This document shows, one piece after another, positions 60,858-64,000 of a stretch of DNA of 64,000 nucleotides. The DNA comes from Hydrotalea sandarakina (GTDB lineage: Bacteria > Bacteroidota > Bacteroidia > Chitinophagales > Chitinophagaceae): positions 248,001 to 312,000 of the forward strand of contig NZ_QKZV01000004.1 of NCBI RefSeq assembly GCF_003254115.1. The letters run 5' to 3'. How positions within the stretch are numbered: position 1 is the first letter of the stretch; every line of letters begins with the position of its first letter. The notes beneath the pieces are model-generated. The model had not been told where the DNA came from and did not search any database. It saw nothing but the letters and a program-made list of their open reading frames with translations. Made by a program: the position numbers and the translations under genes.

Positions 60858-63320
60858 ATGACTTTTGAAGAATTTAAAAAACAGTTAGACAAGGCGACAA
60901 CGGAAGAAGTTGTTAAGGCGACCTATGCAACATATTTCAAAATAAAATACAACACTTCGCATCATCACGACCTTTATACACCACAAGTATTTTTTGAGTT
61001 TAAGGCAGACAAGAACTTTCATAACCTAAAAGCACTTGCGACAATTCTTGCTCAATCACTTTATTACATAAGACGACTGAAATACGTTGAAGTAGAGAAA
61101 GCAATTCCGTTTTTCATTTGCCTTGCCGACAAAAACGAAGCGACCTTAACAGAAACTCGTAAGTGGACAACTTACTACACAAATGACGCTTACGATTGGG
61201 AACGACCAGCAAGCAAGCCCGACCCAATGCTTGTTGACCATTTGGTTAAAGAACCTGAAACAGGAAAACTTCACGTTTATTCAGTTACCAAAAAACAAGA
61301 GCAAGAAGCATTCAAGAAAAATCTTGACAACGCTTTAAATCCTCAAATGATTTTGGATTTTGGCGACAAGAAAGTAATCAACGAAGAAAATTTTGAAGCC
61401 GTTTTTGAACATTGGAAATCTGTAATTGGACCTTACATTGTAAACGGCTACAAGCCGTCTTTTTATTTCCTTGCAAACATTCAGCGTGACAAGGTAATCA
61501 TTGACAAAGACAACAGCCGAGTAGTTTTCACATTTGAAGACAAGAACTCAAAAACGCAAAAAGTCCTGATGAAGGACTACGATTATTTTTGGAGCGTTTA
61601 CGACTATGTTGAAAATGCCGAAACAATTAACGGTATTCACGCCAAACTTGACCGACTAACAGACGAAAGCCAAAGAAGATTTGAAGGTGAATTTTATACG
61701 CCTTTGCGTTTTGGACAAAAAGCCGTTCACTATTGGAACGAAGTGCTTGGAAAAAATTGGTTTAAATCAGGCAAATTTAGAATTTGGGATATGGCTGCCG
61801 GAACCGGCAACCTTGAATATCACTTGCCTGCCGAAGCATACAAATACTTGTATATGTCAACGCTTCACGGAAGCGAAGCAGACCACCTAAAAAAGGTATT
61901 TCCAAATGCAACTTGTTTTCAATACGACTACTTGAATGATGATGTAGAAAACGTGTTTAATAAAGGCGGTTTGACTTTTGCCCCGACTTGGAAACTTCCT
62001 AAAAAATTAAGAGACGAGTTAGCCGACCCAACGATTACTTGGATAGTTTACATAAATCCACCATTTGCAACGGCACAAGTTGGCGGAGCAAAGGGCGACA
62101 GCAAAAAAGGTGTAAGCAAAACAAGAGTTGAACTTGTAATGGACAAAGAAGATGCAGGACACGTAAAACGTGAACTCTTTGCACAGTTTATGTTTCGTAT
62201 AGTTCACGAACTTCCGAAAAATACTTATTTGGGAATGTTCTCAAAATTGAAATACTTAAACGCACCTGACAGTATAGAATTTCGTGATAAGTTTTTCAAC
62301 TTCAAGTTCGAGAAAGGTTTTTTGTTCAAGTCAACAACCTTTCACGGAGTAAAAGGGAAATATCCAATCGGGTTTTTGATTTGGAATTTGTCTAAAACAA
62401 GTCAAGCAAAGACCGTTGAAATTGATATTTCAAATGAAGAAGCTCAGACCATTGGCGTTAAACATTTACAGCTAATTGAAAAGAAAGACGTTTTGAATAA
62501 TTGGTTTCCAAGACCACAAAATTCTAACGACTATATCTTACCGCCATTGAGCAACGGCATAACAGTAAAGAATGACAACACAGACACACGACATAGGGCA
62601 AGACCTGATTTTTTAGCTTCAGTTTGTAGCTACGGTAATGACTTCCAACACGCCAAATATGTTGTTATGCTCTCATCGCCAAATGCAAGTGCAGGAGCAT
62701 TTTCAGTAATCAAAGACAACTTTGAAAAAGCGTTGGCACTTCACGCAGTAAAGAAAATACCGAAACAAACTTGGCTTAATGACAGAAACCAATTTTTAAT
62801 TCCTCATACAGAGCCGACAAAAGAATTTTTAAACGATTGTGTTGTTTGGAGTTTGTTTGCTTCATCAAACGAAACGACAGCTTTAAAGAACGTTTCATAT
62901 TTAGGCAACACTTACCAAATAAAAAACAACTTCTACCCTTTCCGACTTGAAGAAATCAAACAATGGGAAATCAAAGACCCTGATTTTAAACTTCAAATCG
63001 TAAACGACCAAAACCGCTTTGTTGCGGATTGGCTTTCACAAAACGACTTGTCGCACCAAGCAAAACATGTGATCGAAAAAGCCAAAACTGTTTACAAACT
63101 CTTTTATTCAAACCTTAACCAAATGGCAACCAACAAATGGAAAATTGACACTTGGGATGCAGGTTGGTATCAAATAAGACGTTGCTTGACCGAACACAAT
63201 TTAGCGACAGACGAACTAAAAGAATTGAGCAAGGCAAACGAACAACTTGCGAACAAGATTTTACCACAAATAGAAGAGTTCGGCTTCTTGGACAAAGACG
63301 AAGTTTACGAAACAATTTAA
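60858..63320 (+). CDS. Type IIG-like restriction-modification protein (nuclease plus adenine methyltransferase)
   Basis: One 820-residue chain shows the layout of type IIG enzymes. The N-terminal region has a PD-(D/E)xK-like pattern: D38, then E47-F-K49 in QVFFEFKADK. A helical spacer leads to RRFEGEFYTPLRFG near 273-286, which resembles methyltransferase motif X. Motif I is DMAAGTGNLE at 311-320 and motif IV NPPF at 400-403, the gamma-class N6-adenine signature. A target-recognition-like C-terminal half (about 500-820) follows. It would methylate and cut the same site. Length is at the short end of the class. AAC, GAC and CTT codons are favoured unlike in upstream genes, suggesting recent transfer. 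Confidence 0.82.
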   Translation: MTFEEFKKQLDKATTEEVVKATYATYFKIKYNTSHHHDLYTPQVFFEFKADKNFHNLKALATILAQSLYYIRRLKYVEVEKAIPFFICLADKNEATLTETRKWTTYYTNDAYDWERPASKPDPMLVDHLVKEPETGKLHVYSVTKKQEQEAFKKNLDNALNPQMILDFGDKKVINEENFEAVFEHWKSVIGPYIVNGYKPSFYFLANIQRDKVIIDKDNSRVVFTFEDKNSKTQKVLMKDYDYFWSVYDYVENAETINGIHAKLDRLTDESQRRFEGEFYTPLRFGQKAVHYWNEVLGKNWFKSGKFRIWDMAAGTGNLEYHLPAEAYKYLYMSTLHGSEADHLKKVFPNATCFQYDYLNDDVENVFNKGGLTFAPTWKLPKKLRDELADPTITWIVYINPPFATAQVGGAKGDSKKGVSKTRVELVMDKEDAGHVKRELFAQFMFRIVHELPKNTYLGMFSKLKYLNAPDSIEFRDKFFNFKFEKGFLFKSTTFHGVKGKYPIGFLIWNLSKTSQAKTVEIDISNEEAQTIGVKHLQLIEKKDVLNNWFPRPQNSNDYILPPLSNGITVKNDNTDTRHRARPDFLASVCSYGNDFQHAKYVVMLSSPNASAGAFSVIKDNFEKALALHAVKKIPKQTWLNDRNQFLIPHTEPTKEFLNDCVVWSLFASSNETTALKNVSYLGNTYQIKNNFYPFRLEEIKQWEIKDPDFKLQIVNDQNRFVADWLSQNDLSHQAKHVIEKAKTVYKLFYSNLNQMATNKWKIDTWDAGWYQIRRCLTEHNLATDELKELSKANEQLANKILPQIEEFGFLDKDEVYETI

Positions 63321-63330
63321 AAACCTTAAA

Positions 63331-63951
63331 ATGTTATTAGAACAAAAGAAAAAGAACAGATTTTTATTTCTCAATTGCCTTTATGAATCATCAAACGGTG
63401 ATACGGGAGCAATGTTTGATATGTGGGAAGTTGGTAAAGAACTGAAATTGAATAGTGATGAAACAAGTCAAATAGTTGATTATCTAATTGGCGAACATCT
63501 TATTGAATCAAGGGCTTTAGGTGGCATTATCGGACTAACACATTGGGGTATTAAAGAAGTAGAACAAGCCATTGAAAATCCCAGCAAGCCGACCGAGCAT
63601 TTTTTACCGCTCAATATCATTAACATAGGGACAATGACTAATTCAACTTTGCAACAAGGGACAACAAACTCAACAATAAATTTTAATTACAACACTCAGA
63701 CAGCAGTTGACATCGAAAAAATTGTTTCACAGCTCAATGACATCAAAGACTCACTAAACCTTTCAAATGAACTTCAAAGCGAATTATTAAGCGAAATACA
63801 GACAATTGAAATTCAAAAGAAATCAAGCAAACCCAAAAGCATAATAATTACGGAATCATTAAAATCAATAAGGACAATTTTAGAATCAGTTGCAGGTAAC
63901 GCAATGACACCTGTAATCATAGACCAAATTTCAAAACTTATCGGACAGTAA
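63331..63951 (+). CDS. Winged-helix/coiled-coil protein of unknown function, RM partner
   Basis: A 206-residue protein starting 10 bp after the RM stop, so co-transcribed. Residues 1-90 look like a winged helix (FLFLNCLYESSNGDTG, MWEVGKELKLNSDETSQIVDYLI, HLIESRALGGIIGLTHWGIKEVEQ). A polar middle segment, NIGTMTNSTLQQGTTNSTINF near 97-117, is Asn/Thr-rich with a short repeat look. A helical region with coiled-coil character (about 125-165) and a C-terminal helix pair (170-206) follow. I do not recognise a family. Similar middle segments are seen in several uncharacterised proteins with N-terminal wHTH. Could be a regulator, a specificity factor or an independent effector. Confidence 0.72.
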   Translation: MLLEQKKKNRFLFLNCLYESSNGDTGAMFDMWEVGKELKLNSDETSQIVDYLIGEHLIESRALGGIIGLTHWGIKEVEQAIENPSKPTEHFLPLNIINIGTMTNSTLQQGTTNSTINFNYNTQTAVDIEKIVSQLNDIKDSLNLSNELQSELLSEIQTIEIQKKSSKPKSIIITESLKSIRTILESVAGNAMTPVIIDQISKLIGQ

Positions 63952-63955
63952 AACA

Positions 63956-64000
63956 ATGACAACGGAGCAACGACAGACGACCGAAAAAGAAATACTGCTG
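63956..64000 (+). CDS. Possible start of a further gene, cut by window edge
   Basis: An ATG at 63956, 4 bp after the preceding stop, opens a frame of 15 codons to the window end (MTTEQRQTTEKEILL). It may be the third gene of the RM operon, but so little is visible that it could equally be leader sequence. The copy of ACAGACGACCGAAAA (63973-63987) lies inside it and matches the stretch just before the RM gene. Confidence 0.25.
   Translation, partial: MTTEQRQTTEKEILL

Overview
The window looks like a chromosomal segment of a low-GC member of the Bacteroidota, probably near the Chitinophagaceae. This is an inference from gene content (DUF2480, DUF2891, a bacterial GH3-family protein, Nfu with an N-terminal Nfu domain, a PIF1-like helicase with an HRDC domain), from weak or absent Shine-Dalgarno sequences, and from occasional -7 elements of the TAnnTTTG type. 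No rRNA, tRNA, CRISPR array, insertion sequence or prophage was recognised.

Layout. 1-8.6 kb: mostly minus-strand metabolic and secreted genes (a truncated glycoside hydrolase, DUF302, a thioredoxin-fold protein, a GntP transporter with a glycerate kinase, a serine hydrolase, a plus-strand CE1-type esterase, a molybdopterin-fold protein and a YdeI-like protein). 8.6-9.95 kb: an AT-rich stretch with no recognisable gene. 9.95-12.4 kb: nitroreductase, aldo/keto reductase and AraC regulator in one direction. 12.8-16.7 kb: a zinc-ribbon protein, a short SSB and a PIF1-like helicase. 16.7-21.6 kb: an MFS carrier and a suhB-thiL-S41 peptidase run. 21.7-27.2 kb: plus-strand envelope genes (GT2 fusion, GH3-like, LysE, mtgA). 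27.2-29 kb: pnuC, tag and a NadR-like kinase. 29-45 kb: a mixed housekeeping region (OsmC, AI-2E permease, Nfu, a frameshifted alcohol dehydrogenase, pcrA, glucokinase, L,D-transpeptidase-like protein, PpiD-like foldase, HxlR/DJ-1/NADP reductase cluster). 44.7-56.4 kb: an unbroken minus-strand block (cyclophilin, polA, two amidohydrolases, an alpha/beta hydrolase, mnmG, ybeY). 56.5-59.9 kb: plus-strand feoA-nadD, an OmpA-type lipoprotein and nadA.

The most informative region is 55.9-58.9 kb. Two identical 16-bp palindromes of the parS type lie between mnmG and ybeY. About 2.5 kb away, the 523-bp gap before nadA has a 66-bp tract with only four G/C bases, one perfect DnaA box and several near-consensus boxes. 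The gene strand switches from minus to plus nearby. Together this suggests that the window contains the chromosome origin and its centromere-like sites, a position where mnmG (gidA) is often found.

From about 60.5 kb rightwards the composition and codon use change (AAC, GAC and CTT codons and GACA-rich linkers). Here sit a single-chain restriction-modification protein of type IIG design and a winged-helix/coiled-coil partner of unknown function. An elaborate inverted-repeat structure, including a perfect 26-bp palindrome, lies close to this boundary. This looks like a horizontally acquired defence locus next to the origin, and it continues beyond the window.
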